Counted from the stretch's first letter, positions 43,459-56,872 are shown. The stretch: DNA of 64,000 bases from Williamsia sterculiae (GCF_900156495.1 NZ_FTNT01000011.1:118512-182511); one strand, 5' to 3'. Notes: generated by a model not told the origin, from the sequence alone. Made by a program: numbers and translations.

Positions 43459-43472
43459 CCCCGTGAACGGGG
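43459..43472 (-). terminator. Short hairpin between der and tRNA-Pro
   Basis: CCCCGT-GA-ACGGGG, 6-bp stem, 57 nt after the der stop codon and 6 nt before the tRNA 5' end. It may end the der operon or affect processing of the tRNA leader. Confidence 0.4.
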
Positions 43473-43528
43473 CAGCCGGAACAGAGTATCCGACCGCACC
43501 GTCTCGGAGCCAATCGCCCCGACGCCCC

Positions 43529-44959
43529 TTATCGGCGCCGGTCTCGCTTCTCCCGCACCCGGACGTTCACCCGCACCGGGGTCCCGTCGAACCCGAATTC
43601 CTCACGCAGTCTGCGTTCCAGGAACCGGCGGTACCCGGCCTCGAGGAATCCCGTGGTGAACAGCACGAACGTCGGCGGCCGACTCGCCGCCTGGGTGGCG
43701 AACATGATCCGCGGTTGGCGCCCACCACGCAGCGGCGGCGGCGTCGCGGCCACCACCTCCTTCAGCCAGGTGTTCAGCCGCCCGGTCGCGATACGGGTGT
43801 CCCACGACTCCAGCGCCCCGTCGAGCGCGGGCACCAACTTCTGCACCGATCGCCCGGTCATCGCGGAGATGTTGATCCGGTGCGCCCACGGAACCCGTGC
43901 CAGCTCGCGGTCGATCTCCTTGTCCAGCTGATACCGCCGGTCCTCGTCGACCAGATCCCATTTGTTGAACGCGATCACCAACGCCCGCCCGGACTCGATG
44001 ATCATCGTCAGGATGCGCAGGTCCTGTTCGGTGATCGGCTCCGAGGCGTCGATGAGCAGGATCGCGACCTCCGCGGCGTCGATCGCCGCACGGGTGCGCA
44101 GCGACGCGTAGTACTCGTGCCCGCTGGCCGTGTTGACCCGCTTGCGCAGACCCGCGGTGTCGACGAAGTTCCAGATCCGCCCACCGAGTTCGACGAGTTC
44201 GTCGACCGGGTCCACCGTGGTGCCTGCGACGTTATCCACTACTGCACGGTCGACCCCGGTCAACTTGTTCAGCAGCGAACTCTTGCCGACGTTCGGCTTG
44301 CCGACCAACGCGACCCGACGTGGACCACCGGTCAGCGTGGCCTCCCGCGGTGTCTCGGGCAGCACCCGCAGCACCTCGTCGAGCAGATCACCGGACCCAC
44401 GGCCGTGGATGGCCGAGATCGGCAACGGCTCCCCCAGCCCCAGCGACCACAGCGACGCCGCGTCAGCCTCGCCGCGCTCATCATCGATCTTGTTGGCCGC
44501 CAACAACACCGGCGTCTTGGACCGACGCAGCACCCGAGCCACGGCCTCGTCGGTGGAGGTCGGGCCCACGGTCGCGTCCACCACCAGGATCACCGCGTCG
44601 GCGGTCTTCATGGCGTGCTCGGCCTGCCGCGCGATGGACTGGTGCATGCCCTTGGCGTCGGGTTCCCAACCACCGGTGTCCTGCACCATGAACCGCCGCC
44701 CCGCCCAGTTCGCCGGATAGGACACCCGGTCACGCGTCACCCCGGGAACGTCCTCGACCACCGCCTCACGCCGCCCGAGGATGCGGTTGACCAGCGTCGA
44801 CTTGCCCACGTTGGGGCGGCCCACGATGGCCACCGTCGGCACCACCACGTCGGCGTCCGACCCGGAGTCGTCACCGAAATCGCCGACCTCCCAGTCGGCC
44901 TCGTCGGACCAGACCCCGTCTCCCGGCAGCGATTCGAAGGCGCCCGCCTCCTGGCTCAT
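43529..44959 (-). CDS. der: Ribosome-associated GTPase Der (EngA)
   Basis: Essential GTPase for 50S subunit assembly. Two G domains in tandem: GRPNVGKS with DTGGW and NKID (residues 45-155), then GKPNVGKS with DTAGL and NKWD (220-365), followed by the KH-like C-terminal domain ([20 protein letters not shown]). 476 aa; the N-terminal 38 residues are an acidic actinobacterial extension. ATG at 44959 overlaps the cmk stop (ATGA), giving coupled translation. Last gene of the operon before tRNA-Pro. Confidence 0.97.
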   Translation of the reverse strand: MSQEAGAFESLPGDGVWSDEADWEVGDFGDDSGSDADVVVPTVAIVGRPNVGKSTLVNRILGRREAVVEDVPGVTRDRVSYPANWAGRRFMVQDTGGWEPDAKGMHQSIARQAEHAMKTADAVILVVDATVGPTSTDEAVARVLRRSKTPVLLAANKIDDERGEADAASLWSLGLGEPLPISAIHGRGSGDLLDEVLRVLPETPREATLTGGPRRVALVGKPNVGKSSLLNKLTGVDRAVVDNVAGTTVDPVDELVELGGRIWNFVDTAGLRKRVNTASGHEYYASLRTRAAIDAAEVAILLIDASEPITEQDLRILTMIIESGRALVIAFNKWDLVDEDRRYQLDKEIDRELARVPWAHRINISAMTGRSVQKLVPALDGALESWDTRIATGRLNTWLKEVVAATPPPLRGGRQPRIMFATQAASRPPTFVLFTTGFLEAGYRRFLERRLREEFGFDGTPVRVNVRVREKRDRRR

Positions 44960-45651
44960 GACCGCACTCCCAACGTGTCGCGGACCAGGCTCTCGAGCCG
45001 GTCGATCACCTGTTCCTTGGTCGACTCGCTGGTGTCCACGACGACGGCGTCGGCGGCGGCCCGCAGCGGTGACACCGCGCGGGTGGAGTCGAGATGGTCA
45101 CGGCGTTCCACCGCGGCGAGCACCTCGTCGTAGTCGCTGTCGCGGCCGGCGTCGACGTTCTGCCGGTGCCGTCGGTCGGCCCGCGCCGCGGCCGACGCGG
45201 TGAGGAAGATCTTCAGCGGGGCGTCCGGGAACACCACGGTCCCGATGTCGCGCCCCTCGACCACGGTGAGCACGTCGCCCACGGCACCGCGTTGCAGCGC
45301 CACCAACTGTTCGCGGACCGCCGGGATCGCGGACACTGCAGACACATTCGCGGTCACCGTCGCGCTGCGGATCTCGGCGGTGACATCCTCGTCACCCATC
45401 AGGACCTGCTGGTCGGTGGGGGCGGTGGTCACCTGCACCCGCACCCTGGCGACCACCCCGTATACCGCGTCGGCGTCGTCGACATTTACACCCGCGCGCA
45501 ACACCGCGAGTGTCGCGACCCGGTACATCGCGCCGGTGTCGAGCAAACCCGCGTTCAGCCGCTCCGCCAGGGCACCCGAGACACTGGACTTGCCGGTCCC
45601 CGCGGGTCCGTCGATCGCGACGACCGGCGGGCTGGAATCGGTGGCGCTCAC
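44956..45651 (-). CDS. cmk: Cytidylate kinase
   Basis: Phosphorylates CMP and dCMP with ATP. P-loop [13 protein letters not shown] near residues 14-26, LLDTGAMYR, the NMP-binding [20 protein letters not shown] and [24 protein letters not shown]; lid RADRRHRQ. 231 aa. GTG start overlaps the rluB stop codon (GTGA at 45648-45651). Confidence 0.97.
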   Translation of the reverse strand: MSATDSSPPVVAIDGPAGTGKSSVSGALAERLNAGLLDTGAMYRVATLAVLRAGVNVDDADAVYGVVARVRVQVTTAPTDQQVLMGDEDVTAEIRSATVTANVSAVSAIPAVREQLVALQRGAVGDVLTVVEGRDIGTVVFPDAPLKIFLTASAAARADRRHRQNVDAGRDSDYDEVLAAVERRDHLDSTRAVSPLRAAADAVVVDTSESTKEQVIDRLESLVRDTLGVRS

Positions 45652-46589
45652 ATCCCCACCACCTTGTACAGTGCTCCGACCTCGTCGTTGCCGAGGACAC
45701 GCAGGCTGCCCGGTCGCTGGTTGCCCAACGACACGGGTCCGATGTCGGTGCGCACCAACCGGAGCACCGGGTGGCCCGCGGCCTCCATCAGGCGCCGGAC
45801 CACGCGCTTGCGACCCTCGTGCAGGGTCAACCGCACCAGCGACTGACCGTTGTTCAGTTCGAGCAGGGCGAACTTGTCCACTGCGACAGGGCCGTCGTCG
45901 AGTTCGACCCCGGCCCGCAGGGTGCGGCCGAGTCCACGCGCCACCTCGCCACGCACGGTCGCCAAGTAGGTCTTGGGCACCTCGTGTGACGGGTGCATCA
46001 GTCGGTTGGCCAGTTCACCGTCGTTGGTCAACAGCAGCAGACCCTCGGTGTCGGCGTCGAGACGGCCGACGTGGAAGAGCCGCTGCCCGGCCATCACCCG
46101 CTCGGCGACCACGTCACCCACACACGGACGTCCCTGATCGTCGGACATGGTCGACTGCCAACCCTTGGGCTTGTTCAGCGCGAGATATTGCCGGGTCTCG
46201 TCCATCACCACCCGGGCCCCGTCGACGCGGATGACCGCGGTGCTCGGGTCCACCCGGAAGCCCTGTTCGGTGACGATCTCGCCGTTGACGTCCACCCGGC
46301 CGGCCGCGATCATCTCCTCGGCCCCGCGCCGGGACGCCACACCGGCCTGGGCGAGAACCTTCTGCAGCCGCACCCCGTCGGCGACGTAGTCGGCGCCCTC
46401 CGCGTCGGGGTGGACGTTCTGCCTGCGGGCGGGTTTGGCGTTGTTCAGCCGCACCTGCCCGATCTTGGCGTCGGGAGTGGCGTGACTGCGGCCCTTGCGG
46501 TGGGCCTTCTTGCGTCGCTCCTGTGACGCCTCGGCGGCGATCTTCGCCGTCCTCTTGGCCGGTTTGCCGTCTCGGCTAGCGGGTGTCAT
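45648..46589 (-). CDS. rluB: 23S rRNA pseudouridine synthase (RluB/RsuA family)
   Basis: Isomerises a uridine in 23S rRNA. N-terminal S4 domain ([27 protein letters not shown]) near residues 73-100; catalytic motif [18 protein letters not shown] supplies the Asp. The first 60 residues are a basic linker ([20 protein letters not shown]) common in actinobacterial members. ATG at 46589 has GAGG 4-5 nt upstream. Corresponds to Rv1711. Confidence 0.94.
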   Translation of the reverse strand: MTPASRDGKPAKRTAKIAAEASQERRKKAHRKGRSHATPDAKIGQVRLNNAKPARRQNVHPDAEGADYVADGVRLQKVLAQAGVASRRGAEEMIAAGRVDVNGEIVTEQGFRVDPSTAVIRVDGARVVMDETRQYLALNKPKGWQSTMSDDQGRPCVGDVVAERVMAGQRLFHVGRLDADTEGLLLLTNDGELANRLMHPSHEVPKTYLATVRGEVARGLGRTLRAGVELDDGPVAVDKFALLELNNGQSLVRLTLHEGRKRVVRRLMEAAGHPVLRLVRTDIGPVSLGNQRPGSLRVLGNDEVGALYKVVGM

Positions 46590-46664
46590 GTGACCTCGTT
46601 CGTCAGTGGTAGTGCGGTTGTGGGTCGTGCGGGTATGAGCGCGTCGACCAGGCCGTGCGGCCGG

Positions 46665-47411
46665 TCACTCGTCGTCGGCGCCGAGATCGGTGACCGGCGA
46701 GCCCGCTGTCGAGTCTGACGGTCGGGAGGCCGTCTTGGCGAATCGCGGGTCGTCAGCGATCTCCTGGTCGAAATCGTCGATGACGTCGACATCGGGTAAC
46801 AACGGGGCGAGGTCCGGCAATTCCGCGAGCGATGACAGGCCGAGCCGCTCCAGGAACAGCTCGGTGGTTCCGTAGCGTGCGGCGCCGGAGTCCGGGTCGG
46901 TGCCCCGTTCATCGATGAGGCCCCGCGCGACCAGGGTGCGGATCACACCGTCGACGTTGACGCCGCGGACCGCGCTGACCCGACTGCGGGTGACCGGTTG
47001 CCGGTAGGCGATCACCGCGAGCGTCTCCAACGCGGCTCGGGTCAGTTTGGACCGGGCACCGTCGAGCAGCAGCTTCTCCACGTAGGGCGCGTAGTCGGTT
47101 CGGGTGTAGAACCGCCAACCGTCACCGCTGAACCGGAGATCGATCCCCGACGACCGTGCGGTCAGGTCGGCACTGATCTCCTGCAGGATCGTCTGCACCC
47201 GGTCGGCGTTCTGCTCGGTGGCCGATGCGAGCAGTTCCGTCGACGCCGGGGTGTCGACGACCAGCAGCATCGCCTCCAGAGCCGAACGGAGCTCGTCATC
47301 GGCGAGCGGGTCGACCTGCTCGGCCGGCTCACCGAACAGGTCGCGATCCACGTCGTCCTCACCCGCGGGATCGCCCTCGGACACGTCGGCGAGATCTGCT
47401 GATTCCGTCAT
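46665..47411 (-). CDS. scpB: Chromosome segregation protein ScpB
   Basis: Kleisin-interacting winged-helix subunit of the SMC condensin complex. Typical motifs are ALEAMLLVVDTPAS, LTRAALETLAVIAYRQPVTRSRVSAVRGVNVDGVIRTL and TDPDSGAARYGTTELFLERLGLSSL. Acidic N-terminus and variable C-terminus. 248 aa. Its ATG overlaps the scpA stop (ATGA), typical for the two subunits. 75 nt separate it from rluB. Confidence 0.96.
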   Translation of the reverse strand: MTESADLADVSEGDPAGEDDVDRDLFGEPAEQVDPLADDELRSALEAMLLVVDTPASTELLASATEQNADRVQTILQEISADLTARSSGIDLRFSGDGWRFYTRTDYAPYVEKLLLDGARSKLTRAALETLAVIAYRQPVTRSRVSAVRGVNVDGVIRTLVARGLIDERGTDPDSGAARYGTTELFLERLGLSSLAELPDLAPLLPDVDVIDDFDQEIADDPRFAKTASRPSDSTAGSPVTDLGADDE

Positions 47412-48268
47412 CCGTACTCCTCCTCCGCGGCGACGATCTGCCCGGTGTCGACGTCATCACCGGTCCAACACACCTTCAGGTCACCGAGCGCCTCGGGTTG
47501 TTCCACATCGACGGTCTTGGCTCGGAACAGTTCCAGGACGGCCAGGAATCGCGCGACCACCTGCAGACCGGTCTCGCACTCGGCGATGAGCGCGGAGAAG
47601 TCGGTCCACCGACCCGGCCCCTCGGCCCGCAACAGTTCGGTGATCCGCACCGCCTGTTCGGGCACCGACACCTTGGCCACGTGCAGGTGGTCGAGTCCGA
47701 CGGTCGGCGCGACCTTGGGGGTCATCGCGGTCACCATCACCTCGGCCAGCCCGGCGGCGTCGACACCGATGTCGACCTCCGGCAGCAACGCCTCGAAGTG
47801 CGGCTCCAACGACACCGCCCGCGGGTAGCGCTGCAACGCCGCCGCCTCGAGTTCGGCGAACAACACGGCCACCTGCTTGTAGGCGCGATACTGCAGCAAC
47901 CGCGCGAAAAGCAGGTCCCGGGCCTCCAGCAACGCCAGATCCTCGGGGTTCTCCACCTCACCGGACGGCAGCAATCGGGCGGCCTTCAGGTCCAGCAACG
48001 TGGCCGCGACGACGAGAAACTGCGTGGTCTGGTCGAGTTCCATGTCGGCGCCGAGCTGGCGCGTGTAGGCGATGAAGTCGTCGGTGACCGCGTGCAACGC
48101 GACCTCGGTGACGTCGAGGCGACGATTCGAGATGAGGTCGAGGAGCAGGTCGAACGGGCCCTCGAAGTTGGTCAGTTTGACCTGGAAACCCGACTGCGGG
48201 TCTTCTTCGGGGATCGCGTCGGCCGCCACGGGCGCGGACGGGTCCGCCTGGTCGGGACCGACCGTCAT
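47408..48268 (-). CDS. scpA: Segregation and condensation protein ScpA
   Basis: Kleisin subunit of SMC-ScpAB. FQVKLTNFEGPFDLLLDLISNRRLDVTEVAL is the conserved N-terminal segment (residues 27-57); the C-terminal winged helix is near residue 215-270 (FLAVLELFRAKTVDVEQPEALGDLKVCW). 286 aa. ATG at 48268 overlaps the parA stop (ATGA). Matches Rv1709. Confidence 0.96.
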   Translation of the reverse strand: MTVGPDQADPSAPVAADAIPEEDPQSGFQVKLTNFEGPFDLLLDLISNRRLDVTEVALHAVTDDFIAYTRQLGADMELDQTTQFLVVAATLLDLKAARLLPSGEVENPEDLALLEARDLLFARLLQYRAYKQVAVLFAELEAAALQRYPRAVSLEPHFEALLPEVDIGVDAAGLAEVMVTAMTPKVAPTVGLDHLHVAKVSVPEQAVRITELLRAEGPGRWTDFSALIAECETGLQVVARFLAVLELFRAKTVDVEQPEALGDLKVCWTGDDVDTGQIVAAEEEYG

Positions 48269-49248
48269 GCGGGCGGTCCGTTGCGCGCGATCACCTCGCG
48301 CGCCAACGACCGATATGCGGTGGCGCCGGTCGACTTCGGCGCCCAGGTGATGATCGGCTCACCCGCGACACTGGTCTCCGGGAACCGCACCGTCCGGTTG
48401 ATCACGGTGTCGTACACGCGATCGCCGAACACCTCGACCACCCGCGCCATCACCTCACGGGAATGCAGGGTGCGCTGATCGAACATCGTCACCACGATTC
48501 CGCCGAGGGTGAGCCGCGGATTCAAGCGGTCGTGCACCTTCTCGATGGTGTCGGTCAGCAGGGCCAGCCCGCGTAGCGAGAAGTACTCGCACTCCATCGG
48601 GATCACCACGGTGTCGGCGCACGCCAGCGCGTTGACGGTGAGCAGGCCCAGCGACGGCTGGCAGTCGATGAGGACGTAGTCGTAGCGGTCGAGCAGCGGG
48701 TGCAGGGCACGGCCCAGCGTCTGTTCGCGGCCCACCTCGGTCACCAACTGGATCTCGGCAGCCGACAGGTCGATGTTGCTGGGCAGCAGGTCGAGACCGT
48801 CGACACGGGTGCGCATCAACGCCTCGTCGGCCGACACCGTCGGCGGTACCAACACGTTGTAGATCGTCGTGTCGAGTTCGTTGTGGGCCACGCCGAGACC
48901 CGCCGACAACGCACCCTGCGGGTCGAGATCGACGAGCAACACGCGCCTGCCGTACTCGGCGAGCGCGGCACCGAGGTTGATCGTCGACGTGGTCTTGCCG
49001 ACGCCACCCTTCTGGTTGCAGACCGCGATCACCGTGGCCGGCCCGTGCCGTCCCAGCGGTGTCGGTTCGGGCACCGGCCGGTACGGGCGGCCGGTGGGCC
49101 CCAGCTCGGGCTCGGCCGGTTCGGCGACCGGGGTCTCGGTCACCGCCGGCTGGTCGACCGGGGTGCCGGCGGGGGCCGGGATGTCGATCCGGAACCGGTA
49201 CTGGGCTCCAATCGGCTGCTGGGTGAACAGGTCGTCACCAGCGCTCAT
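48265..49248 (-). CDS. ParA family ATPase
   Basis: Deviant-Walker ATPase of the ParA/Soj group (Rv1708-like). P-loop NQKGGVGKTTST near residue 80, VLLVDLDPQG, YDYVLIDCQPSLG, and GGIVVTMFDQRTLHSREV. The N-terminal 70 residues are a proline-rich linker with no fold. ATG at 49248 has GAGGAGGG about 7 nt upstream; homology supports it over an in-frame 49287. First gene of the parA-scpA-scpB chain. Probably chromosome or condensin organisation, not the ParA of the parAB locus. Confidence 0.92.
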   Translation of the reverse strand: MSAGDDLFTQQPIGAQYRFRIDIPAPAGTPVDQPAVTETPVAEPAEPELGPTGRPYRPVPEPTPLGRHGPATVIAVCNQKGGVGKTTSTINLGAALAEYGRRVLLVDLDPQGALSAGLGVAHNELDTTIYNVLVPPTVSADEALMRTRVDGLDLLPSNIDLSAAEIQLVTEVGREQTLGRALHPLLDRYDYVLIDCQPSLGLLTVNALACADTVVIPMECEYFSLRGLALLTDTIEKVHDRLNPRLTLGGIVVTMFDQRTLHSREVMARVVEVFGDRVYDTVINRTVRFPETSVAGEPIITWAPKSTGATAYRSLAREVIARNGPPA

Positions 49249-49341
49249 CCGCCACCCTCCTCGCCGACCGGCACCACATCTGGTCAACCTTAGTTGGTCA
49301 CCCAGCCGATCATGGGGAGCCGGGCCGCACCGGACCCGAGT

Positions 49342-50268
49342 TCACCGTGCCCGCGGATGCGCCGTGGCGTACACCTCGCGCAGGGTCCCGACGGTCACCA
49401 GCGTGTAGACCTGCGTGGTGGTCACCGACGCGTGACCGAGCAGTTCCTGCACCACACGGACGTCGGCGCCCCCGTCGAGCAGGTGGGTCGCGAAGCTGTG
49501 CCGCAGCGTGTGCGGCGACACCGCGGCGTCCACTCCGGCCCGTCGGGCCGCGTCGGCCAGCACCTGCCAGGCGCTCTGCCGGGACAGTCGGCCACCACGG
49601 ACGTTCAGGAACAGCGCGGGGTTGAAGCGCGACACGAGGGCCGGACGGCCGCGTACCAGGTAGGCGTCGACGGCCTCGATGGCCGGTCCGCCGATGGGAA
49701 CCAGACGTTCCTTGCCGCCCTTGCCGCGCAACACCACCGAGCGGTTGTCGGTGTCGATGTCGTCGACGTCGAGGGCCACCGCCTCGGAGATCCGCGCCCC
49801 ACAGCTGTACAGCAGTTCCATCAGTGCCCGGTCGCGCAGGGTGCGAGCCGTCTCGGAGGGACCGGAACCGCCGGATGCCTCCAGGATGGCGAGCACGTCG
49901 TCGATGGGCAGCGACTTGGGCAGTCGTTGCGCCGGGCGGGGCGGCCGAACCGCGTGCGCGACATCGGTGGTCGTCAACCCCTCGGCGGCGGCGAACTTGT
50001 GGAAGCCGCGGGTGGCCACCAGCGTGCGGGCCACCGAGCTGTCCGCCAGCGCCGGCTGCCCGGCCTCGGGGTCGCCGCGCCGCAGGTCCACCAGGAATTC
50101 GCGGACGTCGTTCTCGGTCACCACCGTCAGGTCGTCGATGCCGCGGGCGGCCAGGTATCGCTGATATCGGTGCAGATCACGGCGATACGAACTGAGGGTG
50201 TTCGCGGCCGCACCGCGCTCCACCGCCAGATGGTCGAGGTAGAGCTGCACCGCGGCGCCGACGGTCAT
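49342..50268 (-). CDS. xerD: Site-specific tyrosine recombinase XerD
   Basis: Resolves chromosome dimers at dif with XerC. Core-binding domain [26 protein letters not shown]; catalytic Arg (CGARISEA), Lys (GKGGKERL), HTLRH, His of GHASVTTTQ, and Tyr of TQVYTLV. 308 aa when begun at ATG 50268 ([14 protein letters not shown]), agreeing with 311-aa Rv1701. A GTG at 50358 would overlap the NUDIX gene by 80 nt and is rejected. Located 10 nt after that gene, same strand. Confidence 0.95.
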   Translation of the reverse strand: MTVGAAVQLYLDHLAVERGAAANTLSSYRRDLHRYQRYLAARGIDDLTVVTENDVREFLVDLRRGDPEAGQPALADSSVARTLVATRGFHKFAAAEGLTTTDVAHAVRPPRPAQRLPKSLPIDDVLAILEASGGSGPSETARTLRDRALMELLYSCGARISEAVALDVDDIDTDNRSVVLRGKGGKERLVPIGGPAIEAVDAYLVRGRPALVSRFNPALFLNVRGGRLSRQSAWQVLADAARRAGVDAAVSPHTLRHSFATHLLDGGADVRVVQELLGHASVTTTQVYTLVTVGTLREVYATAHPRAR

Positions 50269-50278
50269 CGACGTCGGC

Positions 50279-52806
<2,528 letters not shown>

Positions 52807-52889
52807 CTACGGGACTCCACGGTAACACCACGGCCCCGGATCCCGCGCACGACACAACCACGCGGGTCGTCCGCGCGCCCGGCACGGGC

Positions 52890-53807
52890 TCAGTTCGCGA
52901 CGGTCACACCCTTGGCGCCGGTACCGGTGCCGTAGGCACCCACCGTGCGCCTGGTCGCGTCCGCGAGGGCGAGCGCGGCGGTGATCCGCCCGGTGGGCTG
53001 ATCGACGTCGTCCACGCTGGCGACCTTGGACGCCAGTCCGGTGTCGGACCGGAGCACCGCGATCGGCGAGGTCCCCTCGGCCGAACCGGTGCGCCCGACC
53101 AACACACCTCCGTCACCGCGGGCCGCGAACGCCGCGGAGAACTGCGCGACCACCTGTCCGCGCGCGCCGGCATTGGCGTCGTACTCGCCGCCGGTGACCA
53201 CCACCACCGTCTGGGCGGGGTTCAGCGCCTTGTCGTTGTACTGCACGAATCCGCCGTCGCGCAGCGCCTGCAACCCGGCCGTGCGGTCCCCGGCGCCCAC
53301 CGGCGTGTTGTCACCCTTCTGCTGCAACAGCAGTCCCAACAGGTCACCGACCCGCCCGCCGGTGTCGGTGAGCTCGGTTCGCAGGGTCTGACCGGCGGGT
53401 ATCGACTGGTCGACGATGGTGCGTACCTTCTCCGACGACTGGTCGGCGAGCAACGGGTCGGTCAGCCCGAGCTGCCCGGTGAGCTGTGCTCCCGACGAGG
53501 TGAGGGCCTGCTTGACGGCGGCGACGTCACCGTCGTCGGCCCCGGGTGTGGTCACCACCAGGACCGAACGATCCCGTAGTGCTCCCTTGAGCAGTCGCGG
53601 GGTGACGGCGTTGTCGAACTCGTTCGCGGCGTTCAGCTGGTTCTGCAGTCGTGACTTGTCGTTCTCCAGGTCGGAGATGCGTTTGTCGTCACCACCGGAG
53701 ACCGAGCCGACCGAGCCGCCCAGAAAGCCGGACCCGATGACGAGCCCGACCGCGAGGGCCAGGAAAACCGCGACCAGGGAGATGGCGTGCTGGCGGAGAG
53801 AGATCAC
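52890..53807 (-). CDS. SteB/MctB-family envelope protein
   Basis: Rv1698 homologue, annotated as copper transporter MctB; the corynebacterial homologue SteB works with SteA in cell separation. One N-terminal membrane segment (AISLVAVFLALAVGLVIGSGFLG), a coiled coil (ISDLENDKSRLQNQLNAANEF), then a large extracytoplasmic domain. 305 aa. GTG at 53807; steA lies 17 nt upstream on the same strand, so both are co-transcribed. Confidence 0.9.
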   Translation of the reverse strand: MISLRQHAISLVAVFLALAVGLVIGSGFLGGSVGSVSGGDDKRISDLENDKSRLQNQLNAANEFDNAVTPRLLKGALRDRSVLVVTTPGADDGDVAAVKQALTSSGAQLTGQLGLTDPLLADQSSEKVRTIVDQSIPAGQTLRTELTDTGGRVGDLLGLLLQQKGDNTPVGAGDRTAGLQALRDGGFVQYNDKALNPAQTVVVVTGGEYDANAGARGQVVAQFSAAFAARGDGGVLVGRTGSAEGTSPIAVLRSDTGLASKVASVDDVDQPTGRITAALALADATRRTVGAYGTGTGAKGVTVAN

Positions 53808-53824
53808 CGATCAACCGTGATTCG

Positions 53825-55012
53825 TCACCGGTTCCAGACGTCGCGTGCCCATGCGTACGCCTGATTCCACTGCGCGACCACCCAGTCGGTGACCTCGGGG
53901 GCGGTGTTCGAGAACAGGACCGCGACGATGACTGCGATCAGAGCGGCCAACACCAGCAACGCGATCGCGATTCCGGAGACCCGGCTGCGGTACAGGGTGG
54001 CGACCGCCTTGGCGTCGACCAGCTTCGGCCCGACCTTGAGGCGGGTGAGGAAGGTCGACGGGTTGGACTCGCGCTTGCTGCGGTCGAAGAACTCGTCCAG
54101 TGACGCGGCCTGACCCACGGTGACGATCAGCGAGGCGCCGTGGTGATCGGCCAGCAGCAGCGCCAGGTCGGCCGACGAACCGGCGGCCGGGAAGGTCATC
54201 GCCCCGATGCCCAGGTCCTGGATCCGCTCCAACCCGGCTGCGTGACCGTCGGTGTCGGCAGGCAGTACCACCTGTGCGCCGCATTTCAGCGTCGCCGCCC
54301 GCATCGAGTCGGGCTCGCCGACGATGAGGTCGGGCCGGTACCCGGCCTTGATCAAGGCGTCGGCGCCACCGTCGACGCCGATGAGGACCGGGCTGTACTC
54401 CTTGATGAACGGTTTGAGCTTCTTCAGGTCGGCGGCGTGATCGGGGCCGTCGGCCACCATCACCACGTGCCGGTCGGTGAGGCGGACATCCACGTCCGGC
54501 ACCCCGACGCCGTCGATCAGCAGCGGCGATTCACTACGGATGAACTCGATGGTGTTACCGGAGAACGCTTCCAGATGGTCCACCAACCCCGCCTTGGCGT
54601 CGAGCATCAGGTCGGCGACCTCGCGCTCGCCGAGCTCCTGGCCAGCCAGCAGTTCTCGCTCACCGTGATAGACCGCACCGGAGTCCACCCGCAGCTTCGC
54701 ACCGTCCTTGACATGCTTGAACATGTCGTCGCCGACGTCGTCGATGAGCGTGATGCCCGACGCGACCAGCACCTCGGGTCCGAGGTTGGGATAACGCCCG
54801 GAGATCGACGGTGAGGCGTTGACCACGGCCAGCACATCGGCCGCGACCAGGGCGTCGGCGGTGATCCGGTCCAGGTCGAGTTCATCGAGGAACACGATGT
54901 CGCCGGGGCCGACCCGGGTGAGCAATCGCTTGGTGTTCCGATCGATCCGGGCAATGCCGATAATGCCCGGCAGGGTCTCCGAGGTGCGGGTGAGAAGTGC
55001 TGGCATCTTCAT
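53825..55012 (-). CDS. steA: Cytokinetic ring protein SteA
   Basis: Rv1697 homologue of the SteA family, recruited to the division site in corynebacteria and linked to RipA-dependent cell separation. Cytoplasmic domain with VDVRLTDRHVVMVADGPDHAADL, GVDGGADALIKAGYRPDLIVGEPDSM and a thiamine-pyrophosphokinase-like fold; one membrane segment near the C-terminus (IAIALLVLAALIAVIVAVLF). 395 aa from ATG 55012 (MKMPALL), which aligns with the M. tuberculosis start; GTG 55042 and ATG 55021 are alternatives. Confidence 0.92.
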   Translation of the reverse strand: MKMPALLTRTSETLPGIIGIARIDRNTKRLLTRVGPGDIVFLDELDLDRITADALVAADVLAVVNASPSISGRYPNLGPEVLVASGITLIDDVGDDMFKHVKDGAKLRVDSGAVYHGERELLAGQELGEREVADLMLDAKAGLVDHLEAFSGNTIEFIRSESPLLIDGVGVPDVDVRLTDRHVVMVADGPDHAADLKKLKPFIKEYSPVLIGVDGGADALIKAGYRPDLIVGEPDSMRAATLKCGAQVVLPADTDGHAAGLERIQDLGIGAMTFPAAGSSADLALLLADHHGASLIVTVGQAASLDEFFDRSKRESNPSTFLTRLKVGPKLVDAKAVATLYRSRVSGIAIALLVLAALIAVIVAVLFSNTAPEVTDWVVAQWNQAYAWARDVWNR

Positions 55013-55108
55013 GGCAGTCATGATCGGACCGATCACACCCACATCATTGGAGGCGCGCCGTAACTTTTGACACTTTTGTCACACGAGTAACAGCAGCCCC
55101 GCGTCGTG

Positions 55109-56872
55109 TCAGTCCGCGGCCTTCTCGGTGTCGGCGGTGTCGAGCAACTCCTCGGCGTGCGCGCGTCCGGTCTCCGAGTCACCCAGCCCGGCGAGCATGC
55201 GGGCGAGTTCGTTGATGCGATCGTCGCGATCCAGGGTGCTCACCGAGCTGGTCACCGACGTCTTCCTGCCGGTGCGCCGGTCGGTCTTGCCGATCAGCAG
55301 ATGGTTGTCCGCGAAGGCCGCGACCTGCGGCAGGTGGGTGACCACGATGACCTGATGGTGTCGGGCGAGCCGTGCGAGCCGACGGCCGATCTCCACCGCC
55401 GCGTGTCCCCCGACCCCGGCGTCCACCTCGTCGAACACCATGGTCGATCCGGTGTCGTCGGAGGCGAGCACCACCTCGAGCGCCAACATCACCCGTGAGA
55501 GTTCGCCACCGGATGCCGACTTGCCGATGGGTAGCGGCGGCGCCCCCGGGTGCGCGGCCATCGCGAACTCCACCCGGTCGACACCGTGTCGGCCGGCGTG
55601 CAGATGAGAGCCGCGGACCGCCAGAGTCCGTGGGTCACCGTCACCGGCGACATCCGGTCCCACCCGGACGTCGATCACCGCATCCCCCATCGCCAGGCCG
55701 GCCAGCTCGGCGCTGACCGCCGCGGACAGGTTCTTGGCCGCCTTGGTGCGCGCCTGGGTCAGGGCGACGGCGGCGCCTGCGAGCTCGTCGGCGGCGGCGC
55801 CGGCAGCGGCCTCGAGCTCGTCGAGCGAGGTGTCCGGATCACCGAGCGTGTCGAGCCGCGCTTCCGCGTCGCGACGCCATCCGATGACGCCGTCGATGTC
55901 CGGAGCGTATTTGCGGACCAGACTGCGCAGTTCGGCCTGTCGGGTGAGCAACTTCTCCAGTTCGCTCGCGTCGGTGGGCAACCCGGAGAGGAAGTCACCG
56001 AGTTCCGCGGCGAGGTCCCCGACGACGGTGAGCGCCTCCTGCACCCGCGGCAGCAACCCCTGCAGCGTGGGGTCGCCCACCGATTCCAGCGCCGAGCGCA
56101 CCTCGCCGAGGCCGTTCAGCACCGACCCGCCGTCGATCGCGTCGTCGGTGCCGACGGCAGTCGCGTGTGCGGTCGCCGCCGCGGTGCGGACGGTCTCGAG
56201 GTCGCCGAGTCGCAGGATGTCCGCGGCGATCGTCGCGTCCTCCCCCGGCTGCGGGTCCACCGCGGCGATCTCGTCGACGGCGAAGCGAAGCCGATCGACC
56301 TCCTGGGCCAGTTCACGAGAGTTGTTGCGTCGCTCGGTGTAGGCGTCGGTTGCGGCCACCCAACGGTCGCGGGCGGTGCGGTACGTCCGTAGGGCCTTGC
56401 CGACCGCCTCGCCACCGAACCGGTCGAGTGCGGCCCGCTGGTGCTCGGCCTTGATCAACCTGAGCTGGTCGTTCTGACCGTGGATCGTCAGCAGTCCCCG
56501 GGTGAACTGACCGAGGACACCCGCGGGGACCGAGCGGCCACCGAGGTGGGCGCGGGACCGGCCCTCGCCGTTCACCGACCGGGCGGCGATCACACTGTCG
56601 TCGTCGTCGCGCTCGGCACCCGCGGAGTCCAGCAGGGTGTCGGTCTCCTCGACGGCGGTGGTGATGCGGAAACGCCCCTCGACCGTCGCACGTTGTGCAC
56701 CGGTCCGTACCCGGCTGGCGTCGGCGCGCGCCCCGGAGAGCAGGTGCAGGCTGGTCACCACCATGGTCTTGCCCGCACCGGTCTCACCGGTGAGAACCGT
56801 GAACCCGTCGGGAAATTCGGCGGTCGCCTCATCGATCACGCCGAGGCCGCTGATGGCGAGTTCGTCGAGCAT
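55109..56872 (-). CDS. recN: DNA repair protein RecN
   Basis: SMC-like ATPase in double-strand break repair. Walker A GETGAGKTMV near residue 29, Q-loop and coiled coil in the middle, ABC signature KSASGGELSRVMLALEVVL and Walker B TMVFDEVDAGVGG. 587 aa. ATG at 56872 lies one nucleotide after the nadK stop, so the two are coupled. Confidence 0.97.
   Translation of the reverse strand: MLDELAISGLGVIDEATAEFPDGFTVLTGETGAGKTMVVTSLHLLSGARADASRVRTGAQRATVEGRFRITTAVEETDTLLDSAGAERDDDDSVIAARSVNGEGRSRAHLGGRSVPAGVLGQFTRGLLTIHGQNDQLRLIKAEHQRAALDRFGGEAVGKALRTYRTARDRWVAATDAYTERRNNSRELAQEVDRLRFAVDEIAAVDPQPGEDATIAADILRLGDLETVRTAAATAHATAVGTDDAIDGGSVLNGLGEVRSALESVGDPTLQGLLPRVQEALTVVGDLAAELGDFLSGLPTDASELEKLLTRQAELRSLVRKYAPDIDGVIGWRRDAEARLDTLGDPDTSLDELEAAAGAAADELAGAAVALTQARTKAAKNLSAAVSAELAGLAMGDAVIDVRVGPDVAGDGDPRTLAVRGSHLHAGRHGVDRVEFAMAAHPGAPPLPIGKSASGGELSRVMLALEVVLASDDTGSTMVFDEVDAGVGGHAAVEIGRRLARLARHHQVIVVTHLPQVAAFADNHLLIGKTDRRTGRKTSVTSSVSTLDRDDRINELARMLAGLGDSETGRAHAEELLDTADTEKAAD

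Noticed and set aside
43463..45133. 556-residue plus-strand frame opposite der
   Set aside because: Antisense to der and running over the cmk end; no domain seen.
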